Below, piece after piece: positions 1 through 7,961 of a DNA stretch of 64,000 nt. The stretch comes from Clostridiales bacterium CHKCI006. GTDB taxonomy: Bacteria; Bacillota_I; Bacilli_A; Erysipelotrichales; Coprobacillaceae. Where the stretch lies: assembly GCA_900018345.1 (NCBI GenBank), contig FCNA01000021.1, forward strand, positions 18,226-82,225, written 5' to 3'. The notes under the pieces are model-generated. The model saw nothing but the letters and a program-made list of their open reading frames with translations, did not search any database and was not told the DNA's origin. The position numbers and the translations under genes were made by a program. How positions within the stretch are numbered: position 1 is the stretch's first letter; the number at the start of each line of letters is the position of its first letter.

Positions 1-646
1 TAGAATAAGTCTTGACAATATTTGGTTTCAGCTCAGCTAACGCAGCAAAAGCGGCTTCACCATTGTCAGATTTAATATCGACACCTGCATAATCACTGGC
101 AACATGTACCATGGCAGGACCAAATGTATTACTGATGACAGGAATCGCAATCTTACCTTTTAATTCTGGTCTCCATAAATCAGCCCATTCGGTGATTTCA
201 AAACCAACAGCTTCTTCATCATAGATAATACCCATGGCATTGACCGTATAAGGTAAACCATATCCGCCTGAATCAATATTTAACTGTTTTGCGATATCGA
301 TCAAAGCATCATAGTTTTCAATTCTGGAAGTATCAATTTTCTGGAACAAGCCATCAGCATAGCCTTCAGCGGCTTTAGCCTGAGATAATTCCATCACATC
401 AATCTCAGAGTTATCCGGATTGGCTTCCAGTTTCGTATAACGGTCAGAAACTAAGCCTAATTCCTTGACAACCGAACAATCGAATGCTTCTTCGAAAGGC
501 CCGAAAACATCTCTCGCTGTTGTATCTTCAGCTAAGTTGAAGCTGGAAACATAGAGCTGAGGTTTTCCGCTGTCACTGCTGCCACAGCCAGTCATCGTGA
601 TAGCCATTGCGCATGCTAATGCACCTGCAATCCATTTTTTCTTCAT
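1..646 (-). CDS. ABC transporter substrate-binding lipoprotein, 3' end outside window
   Basis: Extracellular solute-binding protein of the PotD type (bacterial family 1 fold) that would deliver a small ligand to the permeases encoded upstream. The ATG at 646 follows an AGGAGAAGGAG-like ribosome binding site. The protein opens with Met-Lys3-Trp, a hydrophobic stretch and the lipobox TGCGSS, so it is a membrane-anchored lipoprotein. The reading frame stays open to the window edge (about 215 codons seen of the usual 340-380). It is the last gene of a four-gene minus-strand operon: permease, permease, ATPase, binding protein. Homology to PotD suggests polyamines, but the riboswitch in front of the operon argues for a purine-related ligand. 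Confidence 0.85.
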   Translation of the reverse strand, partial: MKKKWIAGALACAMAITMTGCGSSDSGKPQLYVSSFNLAEDTTARDVFGPFEEAFDCSVVKELGLVSDRYTKLEANPDNSEIDVMELSQAKAAEGYADGLFQKIDTSRIENYDALIDIAKQLNIDSGGYGLPYTVNAMGIIYDEEAVGFEITEWADLWRPELKGKIAIPVISNTFGPAMVHVASDYAGVDIKSDNGEAAFAALAELKPNIVKTYS

Positions 647-670
647 TTTTTCTCCTTCTCCTTCATCTTT

Positions 671-1708
671 TTATACTAAGACAATTTTGCCTTTTGGTAA
701 GGATACACATACTGTATCCTGTGCCTGCAAGACATGATCACTCGATCCGTTGACCACGATCACCCCTAAAGGCGTATCTAATTCATACTGATAGCTCTTA
801 CCGAGGAAAGTACGAACGATGACCTTACCGGTAATCTTGTTTTCAACGTTATCCTGTGAAGACACGATCTGAATATCCTCTGGACGAATCGTTCCTTTTG
901 GATCTTCTTTGTCGCATCCATTGTCTACTACAAATTCACTGCCGTCACTCGCAATATAAGTATGTGCATCTTTTCGTTTTAAATCAATAAAGTTTTCAAA
1001 GCCAATAAAACGAGCAACGAATTCAGTTTTTGGCGTACGATAGATGTTTTCAGGCGTATCGTACTGCTCGATCACACCGCCGTTCATAACAGCGACTTTA
1101 TCTGAAATTGAGAAACATTCTTCCTGATCATGTGTAACAAAGATCGTCGTGATGCCCAGCTTACGCTGCAGACGTTTGATCTCCACACGCATGTTGATTC
1201 TTAATTTTGCATCCAGATTACTTAACGGTTCATCCAGCAGCAACAATTTTGGTTCAACGACCAGGGCTCTCGCTAAAGCGACACGCTGTCTTTGTCCACC
1301 GGAAAGCTGTTTAGGGAAACGTTTTTCGAATCCTTTCAGATCGCAGACCTCCAAAATATTTTCAACGCGCTTCTTGATTTCTTCCTTAGAAACTTTTTGC
1401 AGTTTCAAACCAAAAGCCACATTATCAAAAACACTTAAATGTGGGAACAGTGCATAGCTCTGGAACACCAGACCGAAATTACGTTTATGCACCGGAACCT
1501 TGGTCATATCCGTGTCATCCAGAATAAACTGCCCATGCGTTGGTTCGATGAAACCCGCCACGACACGCAGCGTTGTCGTCTTACCACAACCACTTGGTCC
1601 AAGCAAGCTGACTAACTCGCCTTTTTCAATTTCCAGATTCAAACCTTCCAAAATATTGTTTTTCTTGTCATAGCTGACATTGATATCCTGCAGATTAAAA
1701 AATGCCAT
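671..1708 (-). CDS. potA: ABC transporter ATP-binding protein, PotA-like
   Basis: ATPase that powers the PotBCD-like importer from the cytoplasmic face. Residues 1-235 carry the nucleotide-binding domain with Walker A GPSGCGKTT (about 38-46), signature LSGGQRQR (about 136), Walker B LLLLDEP and the switch histidine (VTHDQ). The C-terminal 100 residues form a TOBE-like regulatory domain, as in PotA/MalK/FbpC ATPases (345 residues, normal length). GGAGGAG lies just before the ATG. Spacing to the preceding permease is 12 nt and to the binding protein 24 nt, so it is transcribed with them. The symbol rests on family resemblance; the substrate may not be a polyamine. Confidence 0.85.
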   Translation of the reverse strand: MAFFNLQDINVSYDKKNNILEGLNLEIEKGELVSLLGPSGCGKTTTLRVVAGFIEPTHGQFILDDTDMTKVPVHKRNFGLVFQSYALFPHLSVFDNVAFGLKLQKVSKEEIKKRVENILEVCDLKGFEKRFPKQLSGGQRQRVALARALVVEPKLLLLDEPLSNLDAKLRINMRVEIKRLQRKLGITTIFVTHDQEECFSISDKVAVMNGGVIEQYDTPENIYRTPKTEFVARFIGFENFIDLKRKDAHTYIASDGSEFVVDNGCDKEDPKGTIRPEDIQIVSSQDNVENKITGKVIVRTFLGKSYQYELDTPLGVIVVNGSSDHVLQAQDTVCVSLPKGKIVLV

Positions 1709-1720
1709 CGCAATCTCCTC

Positions 1721-2503
1721 CTATTTTGATAACGCTGCAATACCCAGCGTCTTTTCAACTACGAACATGATGCCGATCGTTGCAAGCATCATTAAGACAG
1801 AGAATGCTGGAACGGTTGGATCATAACCGGATTCCAGATAACCCATCAATGTCGCAGGAAGTGTCGTTGTCCCCGGACCAATCAGGAACATGGAAACAGG
1901 AACATTATTAAATGAATTGATAAATGCTAACAGGAACGCAGAACTGATTCCTGAAGTGATGTTAGGTAAAACAATCGTGAAGAACGTTTTGATCTTTCCG
2001 CAGCCAAGCGTCCAGGCAGCTTCTTCAATGGAAAAATCAAACTGTTCCAAGGAACTGCCGACAATTCGAATGACATATGGCAGGACGATCAAAAAGTGTC
2101 CGAATAACAGACCGATATCATAAGGAATCTGCAACTGAACCACGATGACCTGGAACAAAGCAAAACCTAAGACCGTTCCCGGTACGATGGTTGGTGATAA
2201 GAAGAAGCTCTTGATCAGCTGTTTTCCCTTGATGGAATAACGCGCCAACGCATATGCTCCCGGGATCCCCACCAGCAATGCCAGCAGAGTGGCCACTAAA
2301 GCTAAACGCAAACTGTAAAAGCAGGCACTCATAAAGGAATTAGAACTCAAAGCCTTACCGAACCATTTGAAAGTAAAGCCCTGAATAGGGAACTGAACGA
2401 CATTCGCTTCACCGAAGGCCGTAATGGTCACAATGACCAGAGGCAGAAGTAAAAAGGCAAAAACCAGCACCGTCCAGACACCCAAAAAACGATTCTTACG
2501 CAT
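1721..2503 (-). CDS. potC: ABC transporter permease, PotC-like
   Basis: Inner-membrane permease subunit, about 260 residues with six predicted membrane segments and the BPD_transp_1 EAA loop (EAAWTLGCGKIKTFFTIVLP, about residues 160-180) that docks the ATPase. The ATG at 2503 is preferred over an upstream GTG at 2512 because GAGGTGGAG is correctly spaced from the ATG. The start overlaps the last 8 nt of the preceding permease gene, so the two are probably translationally coupled. It would form the heterodimeric channel with that permease. Confidence 0.85.
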   Translation of the reverse strand: MRKNRFLGVWTVLVFAFLLLPLVIVTITAFGEANVVQFPIQGFTFKWFGKALSSNSFMSACFYSLRLALVATLLALLVGIPGAYALARYSIKGKQLIKSFFLSPTIVPGTVLGFALFQVIVVQLQIPYDIGLLFGHFLIVLPYVIRIVGSSLEQFDFSIEEAAWTLGCGKIKTFFTIVLPNITSGISSAFLLAFINSFNNVPVSMFLIGPGTTTLPATLMGYLESGYDPTVPAFSVLMMLATIGIMFVVEKTLGIAALSK

Positions 2504-3332
2504 TGTCTCCACCTCGCTTATCTAAACGATTGGCAATCGTATTGAGAACTTTCATTGCGATTACCGTCGTAATGATCATAATCACGGCAATGACACTGGT
2601 TCCTTCCCAGTCACCAAGTGACATTGACTTCTCATATATAAAGGTCGCCATGACCGTATTGGAATTTCCACCTAATAACTGTGGGGTCGTATAAGCACTC
2701 AATGTTCCCGTAAACACTAAGGTGCTGCCAACGATGATGCCCGGCAAGCTTAATGGCAGAATGACTTTCAGGAAGGCAACCAGACGATTGGCTCCGAGGC
2801 TTTCCGCTGCTTCCATCATATCATTCTCGATATTGTCCATGACACCAGCCAATGTTGTCAGCATCAATGGCAAAAATAAATAAACTGAACCAATCACAAT
2901 CGCAAATTCAGTGTAAAGCATCTGGATCGGTTCTTCCACAATCCCGATACTTGTCAGGATCTGATTAATGATACCATTGCGTCCTAAGATTGTGATCCAT
3001 GCAAAGCTGCGGATAACGGAGTTCGTCAACAGCGGGAAGATCGAAATCGTCATCAGGATCCCTTTGACTGACTGCTTGCAGCGAGACATATAATATGCCG
3101 CTGGCACAGCCAGGAAGACACAGATAATGGTTGTAATCAAGGCTACTCTCAATGTCCGGATAAAGATCCTCACATTTAACGGATCCTGGAAGAACTGAAT
3201 ATAACTATCCAGGGTAACTCCGGCCTCTGTAAAGATCGTCGGCAGGAAGATGGAAAGCAGCGGCATTACAAGAAAGACCGCAAGCAAAATAATGCCCGGT
3301 ACTAATAACAGATATTTCATCTGGTTTTTCAT
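2496..3332 (-). CDS. potB: ABC transporter permease, PotB-like
   Basis: First gene of the operon; permease partner of the PotC-like protein. About 278 residues, six membrane segments, EAA loop EAAESLGANRLVAFLKVILP. I place the start at the ATG at 3332, 8 nt after GGAGGGAGAG; a longer reading frame extends upstream into the riboswitch terminator and is not a credible start. The leader carries a purine riboswitch (3392-3468) and a terminator (3351-3380), so expression should fall when the ligand is abundant. Confidence 0.85.
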   Translation of the reverse strand: MKNQMKYLLLVPGIILLAVFLVMPLLSIFLPTIFTEAGVTLDSYIQFFQDPLNVRIFIRTLRVALITTIICVFLAVPAAYYMSRCKQSVKGILMTISIFPLLTNSVIRSFAWITILGRNGIINQILTSIGIVEEPIQMLYTEFAIVIGSVYLFLPLMLTTLAGVMDNIENDMMEAAESLGANRLVAFLKVILPLSLPGIIVGSTLVFTGTLSAYTTPQLLGGNSNTVMATFIYEKSMSLGDWEGTSVIAVIMIITTVIAMKVLNTIANRLDKRGGDNA

Positions 3333-3350
3333 TGTAACTCTCCCTCCAAA

Positions 3351-3380
3351 ATAAAAAAGTTGCATTACCTGATCTGCAAC
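3351..3380 (-). terminator. Riboswitch expression-platform terminator
   Basis: On the minus strand the hairpin GTTGCA / TGCAAC (3375-3380 with 3359-3364) is followed directly by TTTTTTAT. It lies between the purine aptamer and the potB ribosome binding site. This is the arrangement of an OFF switch in which ligand binding favours termination. A second U-rich run sits at 3383-3388, next to the 3' arm of aptamer stem P1. Confidence 0.7.
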
Positions 3381-3391
3381 CTAAAAAAGTC

Positions 3392-3468
3392 GCATAATCA
3401 TAGTCTGAAAATTTACGGTTTTCAGGTAGAAACGTTTGCCCCGTATTGGCAAATATATATGATAATAC
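3392..3468 (-). promoter_or_regulatory. Purine riboswitch aptamer, guanine-type signature
   Basis: Read on the minus strand the three-way junction is complete. P1 pairs 3458-3468 with 3392-3402 (10 of 11 positions). P2 is TTTGCC/GGCAAA with loop AATACGG. J2/3 is the conserved GTTTCTACC. P3 is TGAAAA/TTTTCA with loop CCGTAAA, able to kiss loop 2 through GG/CC. J3/1 reads GACTATG. The C in GACTATG is the base that pairs with guanine in the xpt aptamer; adenine riboswitches have GATTATG. These are family consensus features that I recognise by eye. 2'-deoxyguanosine or another purine cannot be excluded. Confidence 0.9.
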
Positions 3469-3477
3469 TACAGTCAA

Positions 3478-3506
3478 ATTATACCACCCCGTTTTAGGGT
3501 TGTCTA
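3478..3506 (-). promoter_or_regulatory. Promoter of the pot-like operon
   Basis: The -35 TAGACA (3501-3506) and -10 TATAAT (3478-3483) are separated by 17 bp. Transcription would start near 3471, just ahead of the riboswitch P1 stem, so the aptamer is the first structure in the mRNA. Between this promoter and the divergent ClC promoter (3507-3709) I see only AT-rich sequence and no gene. Confidence 0.75.
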
Positions 3507-3709
3507 CGAATTTTCGCCTGTACACGACAAAATTTGACTTTATTCTGGCTTTTTTTGACGCTGTTTTTCACATTTTGATAACAATTATTTAAACGTATGC
3601 GGTTTCATCGTAAAATCTTTTCAAAATATTTCGAAATTTTTAAAGAGCATTTAAACCAGACTGCTTCTTTTTTGCATTAATTGAAAATAAAACCATCTTT
3701 CATTTATGC

Positions 3710-3738
3710 TTGAGACTCCAAAACGCCCGTCGTATAAT
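3710..3738 (+). promoter_or_regulatory. Promoter of the ClC gene
   Basis: TTGAGA (3710-3715), 17 bp, TATAAT (3733-3738). Its position rules out a possible upstream start codon at 3706, which would lie inside the promoter. Confidence 0.75.
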
Positions 3739-3759
3739 GAATTTGGAGGGGGAATCCGA

Positions 3760-5070
3760 ATGTCGTTACATCATTTCAAACACACCATCCAGACCCATCG
3801 AGGTCTGATGCATTTATTGATCTTTTTAAAGTGGCTGCTGCTTTCCGGTCTGGCCGGACTGGTTGCCGGTTTTATCGCCTGCCTGTTCTCAATAAGTCTA
3901 GGCTTTGTCACGACCTGCTTTCAGACATATCCCTGGCTTGTCTTTGGTTTACCTGTCGGGGGACTCGCCATCGTAGCGCTGTATCATTTAGCCGGGATCC
4001 AGAAAAGCCGCGGAACAAATCTGGTCTTCAGCGCTATTCACCGTCAGGAAAAGATTCCATTGGTCATGGCCCCGCTCATCTTTCTGTCCACCGTCATCAC
4101 CCATCTTTTTGGCGGATCAGCCGGACGTGAAGGGGCGGCTTTGCAGCTTGGCGGAAGTATTGCACAAAATTTGGGGAGCGCGCTCCACCTCAAACCAAAG
4201 GATCTAAATATTCTTGTCATGTGCGGTATGAGCGCCGCTTTCGCGGCACTGTTCGGCACCCCGGTCACGGCGGCCATCTTTGCCATGGAAGTGGTCAGTG
4301 TGGGGATCATGCACTATTCTGCCCTGGTCCCAACAGCCATCGCTTCCTTTACAGCTGTCGAGATCGCCCAGTGGATGGGACTTGAAGCTGAACATTTTCA
4401 GGTGGGACCTTTGCCTCCTACCACATTGGATATGGTCGCTCGGGTCGCCCTTTTGGCCTTGCTGCTAGCATGGCTCAGCATCCTTTTTTGCAACGTCATG
4501 CACGAAGTCTCACATTTTCTCGAAAAACATTTTCCGAATCCTTATGGGCGCGTCCTGGCAGGCAGTCTGGTCCTGATCGTACTGACCCTGATCTTTGGTA
4601 CAGACTATAATGGCGCCGGCATGCCCGTTATCACACGCGCCATTGAACAGTCCACGACTAGACCCGAGGCTTTTTTGCTGAAGATCCTTTTCACTAGCAT
4701 CACCTTAGGCTGTGGTTTCAAAGGCGGTGAAATTGTCCCCAGCTTCTATATCGGCGCCTGTTTTGGCTGTCTGGTTGCCCCTTATCTAGGCATTCCGGCT
4801 CAGTTTGGTGCCGTGATCGGTCTGATGATCCTTTTTTGCGGGGTGACCAACTGTCCGATGACTTCCATGTTTTTGGTCATCGAGCTCTTTGGCTATCATG
4901 AGCTGATCTTGATCCTGGTCGCCAATGCCATCGGCTATATGCTTTCAGGCTACCATGGCTTATATAGCGAACAGAAAATCATGTACTCTAAATTCTCGAC
5001 CACATTCATTGACAATCCGACCAACCAGGCCCCGGAGGTCGAGCAAACCACCAACTTTCTAGACAATTAA
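3760..5070 (+). CDS. ClC-type anion channel/antiporter
   Basis: Membrane protein of the voltage-gated chloride channel family, about 436 residues and many hydrophobic helices. The start at 3760 follows GGAGGGGG with correct spacing. The selectivity/gating motif GGSAGREGAALQLGG (about residues 110-125) contains the gating glutamate of GREG. The usual GREGP has Ala after the glutamate-glycine pair here, a feature shared with CLC-F fluoride/proton antiporters. A second conserved region, FKGGEIVPSFYIGA, lies near the C-terminal third. No CBS domains. Fluoride export is possible but no fluoride riboswitch is visible upstream, so the ion is undecided. Confidence 0.85.
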   Translation: MSLHHFKHTIQTHRGLMHLLIFLKWLLLSGLAGLVAGFIACLFSISLGFVTTCFQTYPWLVFGLPVGGLAIVALYHLAGIQKSRGTNLVFSAIHRQEKIPLVMAPLIFLSTVITHLFGGSAGREGAALQLGGSIAQNLGSALHLKPKDLNILVMCGMSAAFAALFGTPVTAAIFAMEVVSVGIMHYSALVPTAIASFTAVEIAQWMGLEAEHFQVGPLPPTTLDMVARVALLALLLAWLSILFCNVMHEVSHFLEKHFPNPYGRVLAGSLVLIVLTLIFGTDYNGAGMPVITRAIEQSTTRPEAFLLKILFTSITLGCGFKGGEIVPSFYIGACFGCLVAPYLGIPAQFGAVIGLMILFCGVTNCPMTSMFLVIELFGYHELILILVANAIGYMLSGYHGLYSEQKIMYSKFSTTFIDNPTNQAPEVEQTTNFLDN

Positions 5071-5088
5071 AGTGGAACATGCTACAAT
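5060..5088 (+). promoter_or_regulatory. Promoter of the trigger-factor-like gene
   Basis: TAGACA (5060-5065), 17 bp, TACAAT (5083-5088). The -35 box overlaps the last codons of the ClC gene. Confidence 0.6.
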
Positions 5089-5117
5089 GGGGAAGAAAAT
5101 ATGGAAAGGATGTCAAT

Positions 5118-6083
5118 ATGAGCAAAGTAATCAAATTAGGAAATTATAAAGGAATTCAGGCAACAGTTCATATAAGACCAGTCACACAATCTGAGATCGA
5201 TCGTGAAGTGCAGCTCTTCTTAGACGAACGTGCCACCCTGAAAAGTAAACTGGGACCGGTCGTAGAAGGGGATCTGACAACGATTGATTTTGAAGGATTC
5301 AAAGACGGAGTGCCTTTTGAAGGTGGAAAAGCTGAAGGTTTCCAACTCGAGATTGGCTCCGGCCAGTTTATTCCTGGCTTTGAAGAACAAATGATCGGCA
5401 TGGAACGCGGTGAGACACGCGATCTGCATCTGACTTTCCCAGCCAACTATCCGGCGCCTGAATTAGCCGGCGCACCAGTCATCTTTAAAGTGAAACTGCA
5501 CGCGATCCAGACCAAAGAACAACCCGTCTTAGATGATGCCTTTATTATGAGCCTGGGTGCACCAGAAATTAAAAACGTCGATGATTTTCTGGCTGCCGTC
5601 AAAGCGAGTCTGGAAGCCAAACACGCCGATGAGCAGCAGACTGAAAAAGAAAATGCAGTTCTGGGTGCGCTGATCGACAGCAGTGAAGTTGAGATCAGCG
5701 AAGAAGATACTGCCCGTGCTATCGAGCAGCATATCACGCATATTGAAATGCAGTTAGCTTCGCAGCAGATGACACTCGAACAATATTTAACCATCATGGG
5801 AATGGATGAAGCCAGCTTGCGCCAGCAGATCATTCCGGTTGCCAAACAGCAGGCCAAGTTCGAAGCCATCATCGATGAAGTCATCAAAGTCGAAGGCTTA
5901 GAGACAAGCGATGATGAGGTCAACACGCAGATCGATCTGTTAGCCCAAAATAATCAGATCAGTCGTGAAGACGTCTTAGGCAAGATCGATCCAGCGGATC
6001 TGAAACGCGATTTCACTCGCGTCAAAGCCAGTCAGCTGATCTTGAATCATGCCCAATTTACAGAAGTTGAAAACGACGCTTAA
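5118..6083 (+). CDS. Trigger-factor-like peptidyl-prolyl isomerase/chaperone lacking the ribosome-binding domain
   Basis: Cytoplasmic folding factor of about 321 residues. The start at 5118 follows GGAAAGGA. Residues about 45-135 form an FKBP-type PPIase domain (GDLTTIDFEG, EIGSGQFIPGFEEQMIGM, motifs typical of trigger factor). The remaining 180 residues are helical and resemble the trigger factor C-terminal chaperone arms. Full trigger factors are about 430 residues with an N-terminal domain carrying the GFRxGxxP ribosome-docking loop; that domain is absent. The protein starts with only about 20 residues before the Q-rich helix that precedes the PPIase. It is therefore a second, ribosome-independent paralogue or a specialised chaperone. 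Confidence 0.8.
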   Translation: MSKVIKLGNYKGIQATVHIRPVTQSEIDREVQLFLDERATLKSKLGPVVEGDLTTIDFEGFKDGVPFEGGKAEGFQLEIGSGQFIPGFEEQMIGMERGETRDLHLTFPANYPAPELAGAPVIFKVKLHAIQTKEQPVLDDAFIMSLGAPEIKNVDDFLAAVKASLEAKHADEQQTEKENAVLGALIDSSEVEISEEDTARAIEQHITHIEMQLASQQMTLEQYLTIMGMDEASLRQQIIPVAKQQAKFEAIIDEVIKVEGLETSDDEVNTQIDLLAQNNQISREDVLGKIDPADLKRDFTRVKASQLILNHAQFTEVENDA

Positions 6084-6085
6084 GA

Positions 6086-6106
6086 GGGATCACACGATCC
6101 CTTTTT
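6086..6106 (+). terminator. Intrinsic terminator
   Basis: GGGATC-ACAC-GATCCC followed by TTTTT, 3 nt after the stop codon of the trigger-factor-like gene. Confidence 0.85.
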
Positions 6107-6168
6107 GTATACAAGAAAACACCGCCTTTTCCTAACGCGCTATAATAAGGGAAAAGGAGGAAAGAAAA

Positions 6169-7059
6169 ATGGAAAAGGAATTAATTACACAGTACCTCAA
6201 TCAGTGCCGAACCCTGAAAGGCTTAAATGCCAAGACCCTGAAAGCCTATCGGATCGATCTGAACCAGTATGCACGCTTTATGGCGGACGCTGATCTCATG
6301 GACCGCCAGCGGATCATTCAATATCTCAGTTTACTGCATGAAAAATATAAACCTAAGACCGCCAAGCGTAAGATTGCATCCCTTAAAGCCTTTTACCACT
6401 ATCTCGTTTACGAGGAAATCATTGCCTTCCACCCCTTTACAAAGATCGATACCCATTTTAAAGAACCCCTCTTACTGCCCCGCACGATTGACCTGTCTGA
6501 TCTCTCGCGCCTTTTAGGCTGTGTCTATCAGTCACACAATACACGGGATATCGCCATTTTGGAAATGCTGGTGACGACCGGACTGAGAGTCAGTGAGATT
6601 GCCAAGATCAAAACCAGCGAACTGGGAGAAGATACCTTGCGCATTCACGGCAAAGGCAATAAAGAGCGCATCATTTTTCTTGAAGACACCCATCTCAAAA
6701 GTGCGCTGGTCGCCTATTACCATGAATACCAAACCTATATCGAAAGAAGCGACTATTTTTTCATCAATCGCTCACACAATCCCATCTCCGAACAGTCTAT
6801 TCGCCTGATGGTCAAAAAATATGCCCGGAATGCCGGTATCGATAAAAACATCACCCCCCATATGTTTCGCCACACGTTTGCGACAATGCTGCTTGAAGAA
6901 GATGTGGATATTCGCTATATCCAGCATATCCTAGGTCACAGTTCCATTGTTACCACCCAGATCTATACACATGTCGTCAATGAGAAACAAAAAAAGATCA
7001 TGCGCGAAAAAAATCCCCGCAAACACATTATGACCAAAAATGACAACGAATACGCTTGA
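6169..7059 (+). CDS. Tyrosine recombinase, XerC/XerD type
   Basis: Site-specific recombinase of 296 residues, the usual Xer length. An N-terminal SAM-like core-binding domain (about 1-90) precedes the catalytic domain with Arg in TTGLRVSEIA, HxxR in TPHMFRHTFA, His in LGHSSIVTTQ and the tyrosine nucleophile in IYTHV. GGAGGAAAG precedes the ATG, and a TATAAT lies at 6141-6146. It stands among host genes, with no attachment-site repeats noted, so a role in chromosome dimer resolution or a related housekeeping reaction is likely. It overlaps the promoter of the next gene. Confidence 0.85.
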   Translation: MEKELITQYLNQCRTLKGLNAKTLKAYRIDLNQYARFMADADLMDRQRIIQYLSLLHEKYKPKTAKRKIASLKAFYHYLVYEEIIAFHPFTKIDTHFKEPLLLPRTIDLSDLSRLLGCVYQSHNTRDIAILEMLVTTGLRVSEIAKIKTSELGEDTLRIHGKGNKERIIFLEDTHLKSALVAYYHEYQTYIERSDYFFINRSHNPISEQSIRLMVKKYARNAGIDKNITPHMFRHTFATMLLEEDVDIRYIQHILGHSSIVTTQIYTHVVNEKQKKIMREKNPRKHIMTKNDNEYA

Positions 7060-7108
7060 CTTGAATTATTTGTTTTTTCATGCTATCCTTTATAAAAGGA
7101 GTGATTTC

Positions 7109-7492
7109 ATGGCCATTCAAGAATCAGGCGAAATGTATTTAGAAAATATCCTCGTCCTGCAAAAGCAAAAAGGGGAAGTACGTTCAATCGATGTGGCACA
7201 TTATTCCGGCTATAGCAAACCTAGCGTGAGTCGTGCCATGAATATTTTAAAAAAGGACGGATTGATCACGATCGATCAGGATGGTTTCATTCATTTTACC
7301 GATACAGGTTACCAGATTGCCCATTCAATCTATGAAAGACACGTTGTGCTGACACGTTTTTTAACTGCTATCGGTGTGGATGAGAAAATCGCAGCCGAGG
7401 ATGCCTGTAAGATCGAACATGATCTGAGCTCGGAGACTTTCGAACGCCTTAAAGAACATATTGCCAAAACCATTGATCATAAAGAAGCTTAG
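7109..7492 (+). CDS. DtxR/MntR-family metal-dependent regulator
   Basis: Transcription factor of about 127 residues. The N-terminal winged helix-turn-helix (about 8-65: EMYLENIL, VAHYSGYSKPSVSRAMNIL) is followed by the dimerisation and metal-binding helices (ERHVVLTRFLTAIGVDEKIAAEDACKIEHDLS), the signature of DtxR/MntR proteins. There is no C-terminal SH3-like domain, so it resembles short MntR-type members. Start at 7109 after AAAAGGAGTG; a longer frame upstream overlaps the recombinase and a TTGACT (-35-like) at 7056-7061 and is not used. It probably represses metal uptake genes elsewhere; no metal transporter is adjacent. Confidence 0.85.
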   Translation: MAIQESGEMYLENILVLQKQKGEVRSIDVAHYSGYSKPSVSRAMNILKKDGLITIDQDGFIHFTDTGYQIAHSIYERHVVLTRFLTAIGVDEKIAAEDACKIEHDLSSETFERLKEHIAKTIDHKEA

Positions 7493-7507
7493 GCTTCTTT
7501 ATTTTTT
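7481..7507 (+). terminator. Intrinsic terminator overlapping the stop codon
   Basis: AAAGAAGC / GCTTCTTT with a four-base loop, followed by ATTTTTT. The stop codon of the DtxR-like gene lies in the loop. Confidence 0.85.
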
Positions 7508-7509
7508 GA

Positions 7510-7538
7510 TTGACCTTTGCCGCTGGCACGTCTATAAT
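7510..7538 (+). promoter_or_regulatory. Promoter of the acetyltransferase gene
   Basis: TTGACC (7510-7515), exactly 17 bp, TATAAT (7533-7538), immediately after the preceding terminator. Confidence 0.85.
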
Positions 7539-7562
7539 AGGCTCGCTGAAAGGATGTTGAAA

Positions 7563-7961
7563 ATGATTACTTATCGTCAAACCAAAACACTTGCTCCTGA
7601 TGACCTGGAAAAACTGTTTTTATCCGTCAACTGGGAATCAGGCCGGCATAAAGACAAACTAAGTCAGGCTTTAGCCAACTACGGCTATGTTCTCACCGCC
7701 TGGGATCAAGACCGGCTGGTGGGACTGATAGGCGCCATGGATGATGGCATCATGACTGCCTATGTTCACTATCTCTGTGTCGATCCGGCATATCAAAAAC
7801 ACGGTATCGGACAAACACTGATCCGTCAACTGAAAGACCATTATCAGGATTATTTGAAGATCTGTCTGTGTGCGGTCAACACCTATGTCCCATTCTATGA
7901 ACAGCAGGGCTTTGTCATCGACCAGACCGAAACAGCCATGGCCATCTCCCGCTTTGAATAG
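7563..7961 (+). CDS. GNAT-family N-acetyltransferase
   Basis: Acetyl-CoA-dependent acyltransferase of 132 residues. The acetyl-CoA-binding motif A is seen as LCVDPAYQKHGIGQTLIRQL (about 77-96), with the preceding strand containing GLIGAMDDG. Start at 7563, 8 nt after GAAAGGA. The substrate is unknown. It overlaps the following DUF1275 gene by 8 nt, suggesting co-transcription, though the functions have no clear link. Confidence 0.85.
   Translation: MITYRQTKTLAPDDLEKLFLSVNWESGRHKDKLSQALANYGYVLTAWDQDRLVGLIGAMDDGIMTAYVHYLCVDPAYQKHGIGQTLIRQLKDHYQDYLKICLCAVNTYVPFYEQQGFVIDQTETAMAISRFE

Noticed and set aside
3205..3525. Minus-strand open frame across the potB start and its leader
   Set aside because: It lies in another frame and overlaps the purine riboswitch and the promoter; no ribosome binding site.
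3700..3760. Fluoride riboswitch ahead of the ClC gene
   Set aside because: The short leader after the TATAAT has no room for the fluoride aptamer and none of its conserved segments.
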